Positions 46,183 to 59,418 of a DNA stretch of 64,000 nucleotides are shown piece by piece. Within the stretch, counting starts at the first letter, position 1. Every line of letters starts with the position of its first letter. The position numbers and the translations under genes were made by a program. Origin of the DNA: Brenneria bubanii (GTDB lineage Bacteria; Pseudomonadota; Gammaproteobacteria; Enterobacterales; Enterobacteriaceae); the NCBI RefSeq assembly GCF_022378355.1, contig NZ_JAKMAJ010000003.1, positions 310,001 through 374,000 on the forward strand, written 5' to 3'. The notes under the pieces were generated by a model. That model ran no database searches, was not told the DNA's origin, and saw only the letters and a program-made list of their open reading frames with translations.

Positions 46183-47895
46183 TTAATGCTTGATGATATA
46201 TATATCCTTGCTGTAGATATCCGCCCGCTGATCGGGCATAAAACCGCCGATATAGGGTTTTACCAACCGGGCGCGCACATAGTAATAGATCGGCAGCAAC
46301 GGGACCTGCCGCTGAAGAATTTTTTCCGCCTGGTGATAGTCGTCATTACGCGCCGCAGAGGTCTGCGCATTGAGCGCGCGATCCAGCAGGGCATCATATT
46401 CCGCGTCGGTGAACTTCCCCTGGTTGTTGCTGTTGCCGGTGCGAAAAATATCAAAATAGGTCGAGGGTTCATTATAATCCGGCGCCCAGGACGTTCTGAT
46501 CACCTCGAAATCGCCGGTGCGCATTGTGTCCAGCATAGTCTTCCACTCCTGGTTTTTCAGCCGGGCCTCCACGCCCAGCGCCTGTTTCCACATAGCGCTG
46601 GCGGCAATGGCTACCCGCTGATGCGATTCGGAAGTATTGTACAGCAGATCGAATGTTAACGGCCGCTGCGCGCTGAATCCCGCCTCCGACAGCAGTTTTT
46701 TCGCCTCGGCGTTTCTTTGCTGCTGAGTCCAGGCCGCTGATTCAGGCTGCTCGCTGGCATAGCCGGCCATTCCGGGCGGTAAAGGACTGTAGGCCGGTAG
46801 CTGCCCCATGCCCAGCACCTTTTCGGCGATCACTTTTTTATCCAGCGCCAGATCCAGGGCGCGCCTGACGCGCGGGTCGTTAAACGGCGGTTTTTGCGTA
46901 TTGAATTTATAGTAGTAGGTGGATAACTGCGGGTTGATTTTAACCTGATCGGGCAGCTCGGTCTTTAACGCATTGAACAGATGCGGCGGCAGAGTAAACG
47001 TCATCTCCACCTCGCCCGCCTTGTAACGGTTCACTTCCGCGGTATTAGACACAATGGGCAGATAGGTCACTTTGTCCAGGACGGTATGTTCATTGTCCCA
47101 ATAATGAGGATTGCGTTTAGCGACAATCCGCTCGTTGACCACCCACTGGTCAAGGGTGAAGGGGCCGCTGCTGACGAAGTGGCCGGGTTGCGTCCATTTG
47201 TCGCCATACTTTTCAATCGTCGCTTGCGGCAATGTGACAATGGCATAGTGGTCGGTCATCGCCAAAAAATAGGACAACGGCCGATCCAGCTCGATCTGCA
47301 CCCGTTGCTGATCCAGCGCCTTGATCCCCAACGCGCTGGCGGGCTTCTTCCCTGCCGCGATATCCTCGGCATTGAGCACATGCATACTGGGAATATAAGA
47401 CTGGTAGGGGGACAGCGTGCGCGGGTCAACCAGACGCCGCCAGCTGAACACAACGTCATCGGCGGTGATCGGACTGCCGTCCGACCATTTCAGCCCCGGA
47501 CGCAAATGGAAGGTCCAGATCCGCTGATCCTGCTGCTCCCATTTATCAGCCAATCCGCCGGTAATGGTACCGTCATCATGCACCAAAATCAGTTTTTCAA
47601 AGAAATCATGCACGAGGTTGCTTTCGACATCGCTCTCGCTTTTATGCGGATCAAGCGAGGCGGGTTCAGAGCCGTTAGCGCGAATAAACGTCTGTTGCGC
47701 AGCCAACTGCACGCCGGCCGGCACCTCGGCGGCGTTAACCGTAACCGCGCCTATTAATGAGCAAAGCGGCAACATTAGCGCGCACAGGCGCGCTTGATGA
47801 CGGACGTTCAGCGTCGCGCGTTTCGCACCGCCGTTCACGGCGTTAACCTTCCCCACAGGCAATTTTTTATTGCCGACATCTAACGGAAAATTCAT
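46183..47895 (-). CDS. Family 5 periplasmic solute-binding protein (OppA/MppA-like)
   Basis: A 570-residue oligopeptide-binding-type protein. A long, basic N-region (about 35 residues) precedes the signal hydrophobic core LCALMLPLCSLIGAVTVNA, giving cleavage near residue 55. The mature protein has the family pattern EPASLDPHKSESDVESNLVHDFFE. AAGGAA lies before the ATG. It resembles MppA/OppA, which bind oligo- or murein tripeptides, and is not in an operon with a permease, so it would have to share the Opp or another peptide ABC system. E. coli has no such gene between ribA and acnA, so this is an insertion in the backbone. Confidence 0.8.
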   Translation of the reverse strand: MNFPLDVGNKKLPVGKVNAVNGGAKRATLNVRHQARLCALMLPLCSLIGAVTVNAAEVPAGVQLAAQQTFIRANGSEPASLDPHKSESDVESNLVHDFFEKLILVHDDGTITGGLADKWEQQDQRIWTFHLRPGLKWSDGSPITADDVVFSWRRLVDPRTLSPYQSYIPSMHVLNAEDIAAGKKPASALGIKALDQQRVQIELDRPLSYFLAMTDHYAIVTLPQATIEKYGDKWTQPGHFVSSGPFTLDQWVVNERIVAKRNPHYWDNEHTVLDKVTYLPIVSNTAEVNRYKAGEVEMTFTLPPHLFNALKTELPDQVKINPQLSTYYYKFNTQKPPFNDPRVRRALDLALDKKVIAEKVLGMGQLPAYSPLPPGMAGYASEQPESAAWTQQQRNAEAKKLLSEAGFSAQRPLTFDLLYNTSESHQRVAIAASAMWKQALGVEARLKNQEWKTMLDTMRTGDFEVIRTSWAPDYNEPSTYFDIFRTGNSNNQGKFTDAEYDALLDRALNAQTSAARNDDYHQAEKILQRQVPLLPIYYYVRARLVKPYIGGFMPDQRADIYSKDIYIIKH

Positions 47896-48014
47896 ATTAT
47901 TTCCTTATATTTCAAATCAATAAGCAATCACCACCAGAAATACCCTTTTGCCGCTATCTATTCAAGCGGATCAAATCAATATTGATAAACTCCGGACAAC
48001 AATCCGCGCCGGCA

Positions 48015-50690
<2,676 letters not shown>

Positions 50691-51079
50691 GCTTCCTCCA
50701 ACGTGATCTGATTAATCATTATTTTTGTCGAACCGCCATTCGATACCCAGCCTGAAGGTACGGTCTTGTTTAAAGATAACACAAACAAAAAATAACGTTT
50801 TCATAACAATCAACATAAGCACATCGATAGGAACGAGCTATTAATAAGACTTTGGAAACGCAATTTTGACAGCTGATAAATTAAGTAAAGTCAGCGCCTA
50901 TTTTTGCCGATAACGATAGAGCTGAGCATCAAGTTTTAGCGATATTCGACACAGAAAATGTTCAGCTGAGTGCCTCACGACCAGATATTGCGGTATGCAG
51001 TAAAAGTAAATGACCCGTTTATTTAATAAACGACAGCCCATCTTTCGGTGGATAAAATAATAATATCAAGGGGTTATGC
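50691..51079. other. 389-bp divergent gap between acnA and gstA
   Basis: AT-rich spacer with no supported gene. It must carry promoters for both acnA and gstA, which I did not pin down. Confidence 0.45.
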
Positions 51080-51688
51080 ATGAAACTGTTTTACAAGCCT
51101 GAAAGCAGCTCCCTTTTTACTCATATTGTCTTGCTGGAGTCAAAATTGGACTTCAAGCTTGAGAAGGTAGATCTTAAGTCCAAGAAGACCGAGCGCGGTG
51201 CGGATTATCTGTCAATCAACCCCAAAGGATTGGTGCCGGCCCTGCTGCTTGACGATGGGAGCGTGCTTACTGAAGGCGTCTCCATTGCTTTGTACGTGGC
51301 AGACAAGGTTCCCCACTGTAATCTGATCGCGCCGACAGGCAGCATGGCGCGCTATCACACCATTGAATGGCTGAACTACATCTCTGCTGAACTGCATAAA
51401 AGTTTTTCCCCGATATTCCGACGCAGTACGCCAGAAACCTATAAGGAACTGATTATTGAGTACCTACAGGTAAAATTCCGCTATATAAATCTGGTATTGA
51501 GCGAGCAGAAGTATCTGGTGGCCAACCGTTTTAGCGTGGCCGACGCCTACTTGTTCACCGTGATGCGCTGGGCACAGTCTTTGAAGCTGGATATGTTCCG
51601 TTATCCGGCGCTTTCCGCGTATCTTGAGCACATCGCGGAGCGGCCCTCGGTAGTGACGGCGCTGAAGGTTGAAAGGCTGAAAGGCTGA
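51080..51688 (+). CDS. gstA: Glutathione S-transferase (GstA type)
   Basis: A 202-residue beta-class GST. The thioredoxin-like N-domain opens MKLFYKPESSSLFTHIVL and carries NPKGLVPALLLDDG and LTEGVSIALYVADK; the alpha-helical C-domain has FSVADAYLFTVMRW. Bacterial GstA conjugates glutathione to electrophiles. The gene ends in a tandem AAGGCTGA repeat that forms its last codons. It is convergent with pdxY. Confidence 0.88.
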   Translation: MKLFYKPESSSLFTHIVLLESKLDFKLEKVDLKSKKTERGADYLSINPKGLVPALLLDDGSVLTEGVSIALYVADKVPHCNLIAPTGSMARYHTIEWLNYISAELHKSFSPIFRRSTPETYKELIIEYLQVKFRYINLVLSEQKYLVANRFSVADAYLFTVMRWAQSLKLDMFRYPALSAYLEHIAERPSVVTALKVERLKG

Positions 51689-51696
51689 AAAAAAGA

Positions 51697-51712
51697 GCGC
51701 GGTTATCCGCGC
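51697..51712. terminator. Bidirectional terminator between gstA and pdxY
   Basis: GCGCGG/CCGCGC around TTAT, with an A-run before and CCTTTGTT after, so it has T-rich exits on both strands. Confidence 0.75.
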
Positions 51713-51753
51713 CCTTTGTTACCAGACATTGTCTGGGTAGCCGCGGCGATGGA

Positions 51754-52611
51754 CTATAAACGCACCGCCTGGAAATGATGGCGCGGGTTCGCAATACCCT
51801 CCTGAGCCGCGACCAATTGCAGCTCATATTCGCCCATTTCTTTCGTCATCAGCATTACATCATAAACGGCCGCGGTGGTGTGCTCCAACGCCTTGTCCAA
51901 CGCGACCCCTTTCAGTAGATTCACCAGTAATAATCCACTGGTCAGATCGCCAACGCCGACCGGCTGACGTTCAAATTCAATCAGGGGACGGCTGATATGC
52001 CAGGCATCCGTCAAGGTGACCAGCAGCATTTCAAAACTGTCGTCACGATACGCGGCACGGCTGAGATGCTTGACCAGGACGATTTTTGGTCCCTGGGCGC
52101 ACAGGTTTCTGGCCGTTTCCACGGCTTCCGCCACGTTGTGCACCCGATGACCGCTCAGCTGTTCGAGTTCGGGCAAATTGGGCGCAATCACATCCGCCGC
52201 CTGCAGCGACTGACGACAATGAAAGTCCGATACCCCGGGTGCGACGATGCAGCCTTTCTCTGGCGATCCCATCACCGGATCGCAGAAATACAACGCTTCC
52301 GGGTTTGCCGCTTTCACCTGGCGAACGATGCCCAGAATATGCTCACCCTGTTCAGCCGAGCCGATATAACCACTCAGCACCGCATCGCAGCTTTTTAATT
52401 TATCGATATCCGCGATTCCCTGCACGATCTCGGTCAAATGAGCAGCCGGCATCACGCACCCGGTCCAGTGACCATACTGCGTGTGGTTGGAAAACTGCAC
52501 CGTATTCAATGGCCAAACGTTTGCGCCCATCCGCCGCATAGGAAACTCAGCCGCGCTGTTTCCCGCGTGTCCAAAAACAACATGTGATTGAATAGAAAGT
52601 ATATTTTTCAT
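51754..52611 (-). CDS. pdxY: Pyridoxal kinase PdxY
   Basis: A 285-residue ribokinase-superfamily kinase starting [29 protein letters not shown], with the C-terminal [14 protein letters not shown] catalytic motif (aspartate of GVGD). It salvages pyridoxal to PLP in the cytosol. It lies with tyrS and pdxH in the same order and orientation as E. coli, forming a vitamin B6-related cluster. Confidence 0.92.
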   Translation of the reverse strand: MKNILSIQSHVVFGHAGNSAAEFPMRRMGANVWPLNTVQFSNHTQYGHWTGCVMPAAHLTEIVQGIADIDKLKSCDAVLSGYIGSAEQGEHILGIVRQVKAANPEALYFCDPVMGSPEKGCIVAPGVSDFHCRQSLQAADVIAPNLPELEQLSGHRVHNVAEAVETARNLCAQGPKIVLVKHLSRAAYRDDSFEMLLVTLTDAWHISRPLIEFERQPVGVGDLTSGLLLVNLLKGVALDKALEHTTAAVYDVMLMTKEMGEYELQLVAAQEGIANPRHHFQAVRL

Positions 52612-52779
52612 TAGATACGACTCAAATCCTTGCCAGCGCCATTGCGGCGCGATAAGCGCTAAATAAAGCCCGGAGCATTGCCTTTATGACCCCCTTCCCG
52701 CCCTTACCCCTTTTAATCAGAGCAAATCAGGACGGGATCCATCAACCTCAGGGAGCTGATGCCCCCTGATTAGCGGCGG

Positions 52780-54057
52780 TCATGCCTTCCAGCAAATCAG
52801 GCAATAGTGTTTCTTGCCCCGACGCAGCAATGTGTAACGATCAAACAGGCGATCGGCGGTGCTGAAGGTATATTCCGGATTGCTCTGCTTTTCACCATTA
52901 ACCGCCACCGCGTTGGATGAAATCATGGTGCGCGCCTGCCCCCTCGACGGCACTAGCTGCGCATCGACCAGCGCCTGCTGTAAGTCGGCATCTTGCGCCA
53001 ATTCCACGATCGGCATGCCATCCTGCGCCAGTTGAGCGAAATCGTCCTCGGTCATATCCTGCAAGGCGCCGGAAAACAGGCTCTGCGTAATACGACGAGC
53101 GGCGGCCAGCCCCGCTTCGCCGTGAACCATGCGGGTTACTTCTTCCGCCAGCACATATTGAGCGCGCGGCGCCTTACCGCTGTTTTTGTCCTCTTCCTCC
53201 AGCGCATCAATCTCTTCCAGACTCATGAAGGTGAAGAATTTCAGGAAGCGGTAAACGTCGGCGTCCGCCGTGTTGATCCAGAATTGATAGAATTTGTAAG
53301 GGCTGGTTTTGCTGGCATCCAGCCAGATTGCGCCGCCTTCGGTTTTACCGAATTTGGTGCCGTCGGACTTGGTGATCAGCGGTACGGTCATGCCGTAAAC
53401 CTGCTTCTGGTTCATTCTGCGGGTTAAATCAATGCCCGACGTGATGTTGCCCCACTGATCGGAACCGCCGATTTGCAGTTCCACATCATGCTGTTTGTTC
53501 AGGCAGGTGAAATCGTACCCCTGCAGCAGGTTGTATGAAAATTCGGTAAAGGAGATGCCCACATCGTCGCGATTCAGCCGCTGTTTCACCGCTTCTTTAT
53601 TTATCATTTGGTTAACAGAGAAGTGCTTGCCGATGTCGCGCAGAAACGTCAGCACATTCATTTCACCGAACCAATCATAGTTGTTGGCGGCAATGGCGCT
53701 GTTGTCACCACAGTCAAAATCCAGGAAAGGCGAAACCTGATGACGGATCTTATCGACCCACTCCTTGACGGTTTCCACGGTGTTCAGTTTACGCTCCGTC
53801 GCTTTGAAGCTTGGATCACCGATCAGACCGGTCGCCCCGCCCACCAGCGCAACGGGTTTATGCCCTGCGAGCTGGAAACGTTTCAGGCAAAGCAGCGGAA
53901 CCAGATGCCCCAAATGCAAGCTGTCGGCGGTGGGATCGAAGCCGCAATACAGCGCGATTGGCCCTTGCGCCAGTCGCTCCGCTAACGCTTCCTCATCCGT
54001 CACCTGGGCGATCAAGCCCCGCTCTTGCAATTGTTTAACCAGGTTACTACTCGCCAT
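52780..54057 (-). CDS. tyrS: Tyrosyl-tRNA synthetase
   Basis: A 425-residue class I synthetase nearly identical to E. coli TyrS. The HIGH motif reads HLGHLVP near residue 46 and the KMSKS loop reads KFGKTEGG near 234; an S4-type RNA-binding domain ends the protein ([15 protein letters not shown]). I start at MASSNLVKQ (54057) because GGAG lies seven bases upstream and homologues begin there; four codons upstream is an alternative ATG. Confidence 0.95.
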   Translation of the reverse strand: MASSNLVKQLQERGLIAQVTDEEALAERLAQGPIALYCGFDPTADSLHLGHLVPLLCLKRFQLAGHKPVALVGGATGLIGDPSFKATERKLNTVETVKEWVDKIRHQVSPFLDFDCGDNSAIAANNYDWFGEMNVLTFLRDIGKHFSVNQMINKEAVKQRLNRDDVGISFTEFSYNLLQGYDFTCLNKQHDVELQIGGSDQWGNITSGIDLTRRMNQKQVYGMTVPLITKSDGTKFGKTEGGAIWLDASKTSPYKFYQFWINTADADVYRFLKFFTFMSLEEIDALEEEDKNSGKAPRAQYVLAEEVTRMVHGEAGLAAARRITQSLFSGALQDMTEDDFAQLAQDGMPIVELAQDADLQQALVDAQLVPSRGQARTMISSNAVAVNGEKQSNPEYTFSTADRLFDRYTLLRRGKKHYCLICWKA

Positions 54058-54249
54058 CGATAACTCCATTTGTATGCAAAATATCGTGTTATATGCAAGG
54101 CAAGCTAACTTGCGGTTGCACCTTTAATTGGTTTGAACCCGCCGTCTTGCCGATAGCAGCGTGATGGTCTGCAAGGCTGACGGCGCGAAATGACATAGGA
54201 TAAAGCGCTCACAGCGGGAGCGCCAGAGTTTAACGAGGATAATTCATGA

Positions 54250-54933
54250 TTAGGGCGCTAAACGATCAACTTGCCAGCCATCATTCTGTCGTTGGTAGAA
54301 AAAGCGGTCATGCAGACGGTGTTCCCCCCCTTGCCAGAACTCCATGGACTCAATGGTCACGCGAAAGCCGCCCCAGAAGCTTGGCAACGGCACCTCACCG
54401 CTTTGGAACTTTTGTTTTAGCTCCAAAAATTTACTTTCCAGAATGCCGCGAGTCGAAATACGGCTCGACTGTTTGGAAACCCATGCGCCAATCTGGCTGT
54501 CTTTCGGGCGGCTATGAAAATATTTCAAAACATCCAGGGCGGGCAGTTTCTCGGCATGACCGGACACCATAACCTGGCGATCCAACATATGCCAGGGAAA
54601 CAGCAGGCTGATTTTCGGGTTATGCATCAGATGTTGCGCCTTACGGCTTCCCATATTGGTATAAAACACCATACCTTTTTCATCGTAATGTTTTAACAAC
54701 ACAATGCGTTGATACGGCTGACCCTGCTCATCCACGGTGGCAACCGACATCGCCGTCGGATCGGCCAGCTTCGCCTCACAGGCCTGCCTTAACCAGCGCT
54801 CGAACAGATCCAGCGGGTTGTCGGTGAGGTCGCTGCGACGGAGTCCCCCACGGGTGTATTCACGGCGCAGATCGGCGATATCGTTTTCTTGAAACGGCGG
54901 GATGGAGTTTGAAGGCGTGCTTTCCTGTGTCAT
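54250..54933 (-). CDS. pdxH: Pyridoxamine/pyridoxine 5'-phosphate oxidase
   Basis: A 227-residue FMN-dependent oxidase that makes PLP from PNP or PMP. Typical segments are [19 protein letters not shown] at the N-terminus, [29 protein letters not shown] in the FMN site, and the C-terminal WQVDRLAP. I start at the ATG at 54933 (MTQESTP), where homologues begin, although the ribosome-binding site (GGA) is somewhat far. The frame is open to 55140, which would overlap mliC. Confidence 0.92.
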   Translation of the reverse strand: MTQESTPSNSIPPFQENDIADLRREYTRGGLRRSDLTDNPLDLFERWLRQACEAKLADPTAMSVATVDEQGQPYQRIVLLKHYDEKGMVFYTNMGSRKAQHLMHNPKISLLFPWHMLDRQVMVSGHAEKLPALDVLKYFHSRPKDSQIGAWVSKQSSRISTRGILESKFLELKQKFQSGEVPLPSFWGGFRVTIESMEFWQGGEHRLHDRFFYQRQNDGWQVDRLAP

Positions 54934-55124
54934 AGCGTCATGATGTCCTGCGGTGGCAATAGCGAGTCGGGAAAAGAACATAATTCTATTATTCTGCGCC
55001 CCTCTCTGGAAAATCTCAATCAGCAACGCGACGAATGGCGCATGACCAACCCGGCGGCAATCCATTAAAAAGCGAGAAAAAAACGTCAATCTGTCATCGG
55101 TGCGGCCACCGCGCCACGGCGGTT

Positions 55125-55436
55125 TTATCGTAAAGTGCAATCATCGACAATCACCCTCTCACCGCGTTGAACAAAGGCATGATTACCTTTACCCCAAAAG
55201 GTGTAGGCTCCATCGCTGTATTTCATCCCTGAGGCGGAAACCACCTCAGGTAGCGTATGGCGATCGCCATCCAGCAGAAAACTGACCTGAGACGGCGACT
55301 TACCGCCCTGTTGCATCGTCACCGTCAGCGGCATCGTTCCGCACTGGTAAGACAAGGTCTCGACCGACTGTTGATGGCCAAAATAGCTGCACCCGCTTAA
55401 TAAGATCAGTGCCGCCCCTGTCAGCAGTGGTTTCAT
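55125..55436 (-). CDS. mliC: Membrane-bound lysozyme inhibitor MliC
   Basis: A 103-residue lipoprotein. The signal peptide ends with the lipobox LLSGC (Cys about 16), and the mature MliC/PliC domain retains the two cysteines (QCG... and DDC) and the substrate-mimicking [16 protein letters not shown] loop. It inhibits c-type lysozyme in the envelope. It lies between pdxH and anmK as in E. coli. Confidence 0.88.
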   Translation of the reverse strand: MKPLLTGAALILLSGCSYFGHQQSVETLSYQCGTMPLTVTMQQGGKSPSQVSFLLDGDRHTLPEVVSASGMKYSDGAYTFWGKGNHAFVQRGERVIVDDCTLR

Positions 55437-55568
55437 CGTTACGCTCTCCTTTTGTTATTGTTACTTCTTATTTCAGCGACTTTCGCCCCGGTTAGTGAAA
55501 TAGCAGCGAGTTATTGCTGAATATCAGTGTAACCATAGGTCGCTTAGTCAAACCTAAGCAAAATCCGA

Positions 55569-56681
55569 TTAGTTGGTTATGACCGGATAGATGGCGCCCA
55601 ACAGCGTTTCCTGGCTTGCGCCCGTTACCGACGGCAAATTCCCCGGCAGACCCGATAAGGTGCGCGCCGCCAGCCAGGCAAAAGCCAGCGCCTCCATATC
55701 GTCGCCGCTGACGCCGAATTCATCCGTGGTATTGACCTCAATGCCCGGCAGCAATGCCGAAAGCCGCGACATGATAAGAGGATTGCGGGCGCCGCCGCCG
55801 CACACCAGTAAACGCTCGCAGCCACCGATTAATAGCACCTGATCGGCGATACTGCGCGCCGTCAACTCAACCAGCGTCGCCTGAACATCCTGCGGCGCTA
55901 TCGGCGCCAGACCAGCCAGCATGTTTTCCAACCAGCCCAGGTTGAAGTATTCACGCCCGGTGCTTTTGGGCGCGCTGAGAGAAAAATAGGGATCGGCCAG
56001 CATGCGGCGCAACAACCCCAGGTTTACCTGCCCGGACATCGCCCATTCGGCATCTTTGTCATAAGGTTGCGCGCAATGACGCCAGATCCAGGCGTCTGAC
56101 AGCATATTGCCCGGTCCGGTATCGTAACCGCGCGTCACGACGCCAGGCGCCAGTAACGACAGGTTGGCAATACCGCCGATATTAAGCACGATGCGCCGCT
56201 CAACCGGATGGCGCAATAACGCGTGGTGAAAAGCGGGCACCAGCGGCGCGCCCTGCCCGCCATAGGCCAGATCGCGACGGCGAAAATCGCCTACGGTGGT
56301 AATGCCGGTCATCGCCGCAATCCGGTTATTGTCGCCGATTTGTAGCGTACAGGGCGCCTCGCCGTTTGGTTCATGCCATACGGTCTGCCCGTGGCAACCG
56401 ATCGCCGTAATATCCCGAGCGCTTAGTCCCGATTTGTTGAGCAACGCCAGAACCGCCTCAGCGAACACGATTCCCAGTTGAGTATCTAACTGACCGAAGG
56501 CGGACAGCGTGACGTCCTGCCCCTGGCACATGCCCAGAATGGCCTTTTTTATATTTTGCGGTATCGGATGATTATGACTGGCTTGCTGCGCAACCGTGTT
56601 TTCATCAATGGCGGCCATCACGACGTCGATACCGTCTAGGCTGGTGCCGGACATTACGCCAATGTATCTGCCTGATCTCAT
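55569..56681 (-). CDS. anmK: Anhydro-N-acetylmuramic acid kinase
   Basis: A 370-residue ASKHA-fold kinase. It opens [18 protein letters not shown], followed by [24 protein letters not shown] and, near the C-terminus, [11 protein letters not shown]. It phosphorylates and hydrolyses anhydroMurNAc to MurNAc-6-P, feeding peptidoglycan recycling. Length and order match E. coli. slyB is divergent upstream. Confidence 0.93.
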   Translation of the reverse strand: MRSGRYIGVMSGTSLDGIDVVMAAIDENTVAQQASHNHPIPQNIKKAILGMCQGQDVTLSAFGQLDTQLGIVFAEAVLALLNKSGLSARDITAIGCHGQTVWHEPNGEAPCTLQIGDNNRIAAMTGITTVGDFRRRDLAYGGQGAPLVPAFHHALLRHPVERRIVLNIGGIANLSLLAPGVVTRGYDTGPGNMLSDAWIWRHCAQPYDKDAEWAMSGQVNLGLLRRMLADPYFSLSAPKSTGREYFNLGWLENMLAGLAPIAPQDVQATLVELTARSIADQVLLIGGCERLLVCGGGARNPLIMSRLSALLPGIEVNTTDEFGVSGDDMEALAFAWLAARTLSGLPGNLPSVTGASQETLLGAIYPVITN

Positions 56682-57003
56682 TTCATGACCTTTTCCGTCA
56701 AGGGATAAAGAAAACGATCACCTGAAAAGATGACTAACCTAAAAATAGCATTTTAAAACACTGAATTATTATATTTTTTGTGTTTTGTTATCTCGGTTAT
56801 TTTTTTGTTAAGGCAGAGCCGGTCCCGGTTGTTTAAACAAATCCGCGTTACCGTTTACCATCTATGTAAGAACACTATTATATTCTGAAAAAAATAGTAA
56901 AAAGAGTGGAATGGAACGTCGAGCCAGACCATACTTCATAGGTTTATATTCATCGGCCAAGGGTGAACCAACCCGACATATCGCCATTACAGGAGTGTTA
57001 ATT
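56682..57003. other. 322-bp divergent gap between anmK and slyB
   Basis: No gene is supported. Two GTTTA half-sites of the PhoP type (56831-56835 and 56853-56857) are 22 bases apart, twice the usual spacing, so a PhoP box is only a weak possibility. In other enterobacteria slyB is PhoP-regulated. Confidence 0.4.
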
Positions 57004-57471
57004 ATGATGAAGCGTTTGCTTGTGGTCACGCTAGCGGGCGTCACACTGGCTGGCTGTGCCAATACCAGTACGCTTTCTGGAGATGTTTACAGTGCCTCGG
57101 AAGCGAAACAGGTGCAGACCGTTACTTACGGTACTATTGTCTCAACGCGTCCGGTACAGATTCAGGCGGGTGAAGATTCCAACGTAATTGGCGCCCTCGG
57201 CGGCGCGGTTCTTGGCGGTTTTCTGGGTAATACCATCGGCGGCGGAAGCGGTCGTGGTTTAGCGACGGCGGCGGGCGCGGTTGCCGGTGGCGTAGCGGGC
57301 CAAAGCGCTACGGGGGCGTTAAACCGTACTCAGGGCGTTGAGCTGGAAATTCGCAGGGATGACGGCAGCACCATCATGGTCGTGCAAAAGCAAGGAAATA
57401 CCAAGTTCAGCACCGGCCAGCGGGTGGCGATGGCCAGCAATGGCCGGAGCATCACCGTTTCTCCTCGCTAA
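57004..57471 (+). CDS. slyB: Outer-membrane lipoprotein SlyB
   Basis: A 155-residue lipoprotein with lipobox LAGC (Cys about 18), a glycine-zipper core (GALGGAVLGGFLGNTIGGGSGRGLATAAGAVAGGVAG) and a C-terminal YcfJ/Pcp-like domain (VELEIRRDDGSTIMVVQKQG). SlyB contributes to outer-membrane integrity under low magnesium. The start at 57004 (MMKRLLVV) has CAGGAG eight bases upstream; an earlier frame from 56911 lacks a signal peptide at its start and is unlikely. Confidence 0.92.
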   Translation: MMKRLLVVTLAGVTLAGCANTSTLSGDVYSASEAKQVQTVTYGTIVSTRPVQIQAGEDSNVIGALGGAVLGGFLGNTIGGGSGRGLATAAGAVAGGVAGQSATGALNRTQGVELEIRRDDGSTIMVVQKQGNTKFSTGQRVAMASNGRSITVSPR

Positions 57472-57479
57472 TACGCAAT

Positions 57480-57510
57480 AATAATCACCACCCCTGCGGT
57501 GGTGATTATT
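57480..57510. terminator. Strong hairpin after slyB
   Basis: AATAATCACCACC and GGTGGTGATTATT form a perfect 13-bp stem with a 5-base loop (CCTGC). It separates slyB from the convergent slyA and is probably a bidirectional terminator. Confidence 0.8.
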
Positions 57511-57606
57511 ATCGATAATCAGACCCCTACACCAATTGCCATCAGTAATAAGCTGAATAATACCGCCGGGATTTATCCTTTTTTTTCAAAACAGTGCGCA
57601 CAACGG

Positions 57607-58056
57607 TTAAGATTGAGTCTCAGTCTGACTTTCATGTAGTGCCAGTATATTTTGTTCAAGACGAGAGATCAGTAAAGCTAATTCATCGACCTGTTCGGGT
57701 GTGATGCCAAATAGAATTTCATTACGAGTATGGCTAATTACGTCATTAACCGCTTTTATTATCGGTTCCGCCGCTTCGGTCAGCATTATGCGCTTGGCGC
57801 GCCTGTCGTGTGAGCATACATGCCGGGTAATCAATCCCTTTTCTTCCAGTTGATCTAGTGTTCGGACCAATGAAGGTTGCTCGATCCCTATAGCTTTAGC
57901 CAGTTGAATCTGTGATTGTCCCGGAGGAAGGTGATAGATGTTGTGTAAAGTCACCCAGTGGGTCTGCGTCAACTCAAGTGGTTTTAACCGATGATCAATC
58001 AAGGCACGCCACACGCGCACTAAACGGGCTAAATCAGATCCTAATGGCAATTCCAT
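57607..58056 (-). CDS. slyA: MarR-family regulator SlyA
   Basis: A 149-residue MarR-type winged-HTH dimer matching Sly[34 protein letters not shown], with the recognition helix near [22 protein letters not shown] and wing [17 protein letters not shown]. SlyA counteracts H-NS and regulates virulence, envelope and antibiotic-resistance genes; in soft-rot bacteria it is known to affect plant-virulence traits. It lies convergent with slyB as in E. coli. Confidence 0.93.
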   Translation of the reverse strand: MELPLGSDLARLVRVWRALIDHRLKPLELTQTHWVTLHNIYHLPPGQSQIQLAKAIGIEQPSLVRTLDQLEEKGLITRHVCSHDRRAKRIMLTEAAEPIIKAVNDVISHTRNEILFGITPEQVDELALLISRLEQNILALHESQTETQS

Positions 58057-58224
58057 AAACTCTCCTTATAATTAGCATGCTAAGTTATATCCCTGGATTG
58101 CAATCAATTCTGATTTATAAAAATAGAAAAGTGTCTTTATTCTTTTGAAGAAAAAGATTCTACCAAATTAAATTCTTTTAAAAATGATCTTATACTTATT
58201 TTATTCAGTAAACTTCAGGCCACG

Positions 58225-58464
58225 TTAAAATAAAGTCGGTTGCTGAGGATCTACTGGCTGTGCTGTCTTCACCATCCGTTGCTGACGCTTCATTCTTTGC
58301 CTGCACAAACGCAGGACATCCTGCTTTTGAACATCGCTCATCTGTCCCCAGGTAAAACGCTCGTTTCTACTGCGAAAACAACCGCGGCAAAAACCGCTAT
58401 CGCCGGCCTGACAAATACCGCGACATGGATTGGGAACAGCAAAGAGTTCAAGTTGCTCAGGCAC
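58225..58464 (-). CDS. ydhL: DUF1289 family protein YdhL
   Basis: A 79-residue protein with the DUF1289 cysteine pattern PCRGICQAGDSGFCRGCFR, likely a small metal-binding module of unknown function. It keeps the slyA-ydhL-gloA order of relatives. The nemRA genes that follow in E. coli are missing. Confidence 0.85.
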   Translation of the reverse strand: MPEQLELFAVPNPCRGICQAGDSGFCRGCFRSRNERFTWGQMSDVQKQDVLRLCRQRMKRQQRMVKTAQPVDPQQPTLF

Positions 58465-58807
58465 TGGACCTCCGTCTACACCCGTTTATTGAAGCCTTGT
58501 TCTTCCTCTCTGGCAAGCCTTTGCTTGGGGTAACGACAAAAATATTAGGTAATCATTGTTATTTCGGATGATTCTCCTGCCGCGCGAGCGATTTTTTCCG
58601 CAAAAATCGCCTATTTTTCAGCCTGGCGCCTTCATCGTCGCCTCAACACCCGGTGTGTGGACGGCCTGGATACCACTGGGTATTCGCTTGGACTCGGTAT
58701 GGGCCCAACGTTATAATTCCCTCTTGCTATACGCGTCATGCATCAAGCCGATAGCTTTTTTGCTATGTTGCAGTTCACCCACAATAGCCAATGAGGAAAT
58801 TGAAATT
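58465..58807. other. 343-bp gap upstream of gloA
   Basis: No gene is supported. The AT-poor central part (around 58570-58700) has an open frame continuing into gloA from 58556, but its residues do not match any GloA N-terminus and the better start is at 58808. Confidence 0.45.
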
Positions 58808-59215
58808 ATGCGCCTGCTTCACACCATGCTGCGTGTTGGTAATTTACAGCGCTCCATCGATTTTTATACCAATGTGTTGGGTATGCGCCTGCTGCGTACC
58901 AGTGAAAATACTGAATATCAATATACGCTGGCCTTCGTTGGTTATACCGAAGAAAGCGAAGGAGCAGTCATAGAATTAACTTATAACTGGGGCGTCGAGA
59001 GTTACGATCTGGGTAACGCGTACGGCCATATCGCGCTGGCTGTCGAGGATGTCGCCGCAACCTGCGAGAATATTCGCCAGGCCGGAGGAAAAGTCACCCG
59101 CGAAGCAGGGCCGGTTAAGGGCGGCACAACGATAATTGCATTCGTTGAAGACCCAGACGGTTATAAGATCGAGCTGATTGAAAAATCACAATCCGGCCAG
59201 GGGCTCGGACAGTAA
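58808..59215 (+). CDS. gloA: Lactoylglutathione lyase (glyoxalase I)
   Basis: A 135-residue glyoxalase I, the E. coli length. It converts hemithioacetal of methylglyoxal and glutathione to S-lactoylglutathione. The metal ligands appear in [11 protein letters not shown] (His5), VIELTYN (Glu), GHIALAV (His) and IELIEK (Glu). The ATG at 58808 is preceded by AGGAAA. Confidence 0.94.
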   Translation: MRLLHTMLRVGNLQRSIDFYTNVLGMRLLRTSENTEYQYTLAFVGYTEESEGAVIELTYNWGVESYDLGNAYGHIALAVEDVAATCENIRQAGGKVTREAGPVKGGTTIIAFVEDPDGYKIELIEKSQSGQGLGQ

Positions 59216-59230
59216 TGTTCTTTTCGCTAT

Positions 59231-59301
59231 CCTGGCGGCAAGCGTCAGGATAGCCATGGTGAGGATTCCGCAGTGACGCATCTCACCATGGTAACGCCAG
59301 G
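59231..59301. other. Structured spacer between gloA and rnt with competing hairpins
   Basis: An outer stem CCTGGCG/CGCCAGG (59231-59237, 59295-59301) encloses an inner 10-bp stem CCATGGTGAG/CTCACCATGG (59254-59263, 59282-59291). A third pair, GCGTCA/TGACGC (59242-59247, 59274-59279), interleaves with the inner stem, so the two form a pseudoknot or alternative folds. It could be a gloA terminator, an rnt leader element or a repeat. Confidence 0.5.
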
Positions 59302-59418
59302 CACCTCGATTCAGATGCGATCAGCCGGTTATCATACGCCGCGTTCTTCGCGCTTACTGCATCTCCTGTCAAAGTTTGCCATAATGCGCGCTGCATTTTG
59401 CTAAAGATTAAGAGACTA

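Noticed and set aside
56831-56857. PhoP box upstream of slyB
   Set aside because: Two GTTTA half-sites are 22 bases apart, twice the usual spacing, so the match is weak.
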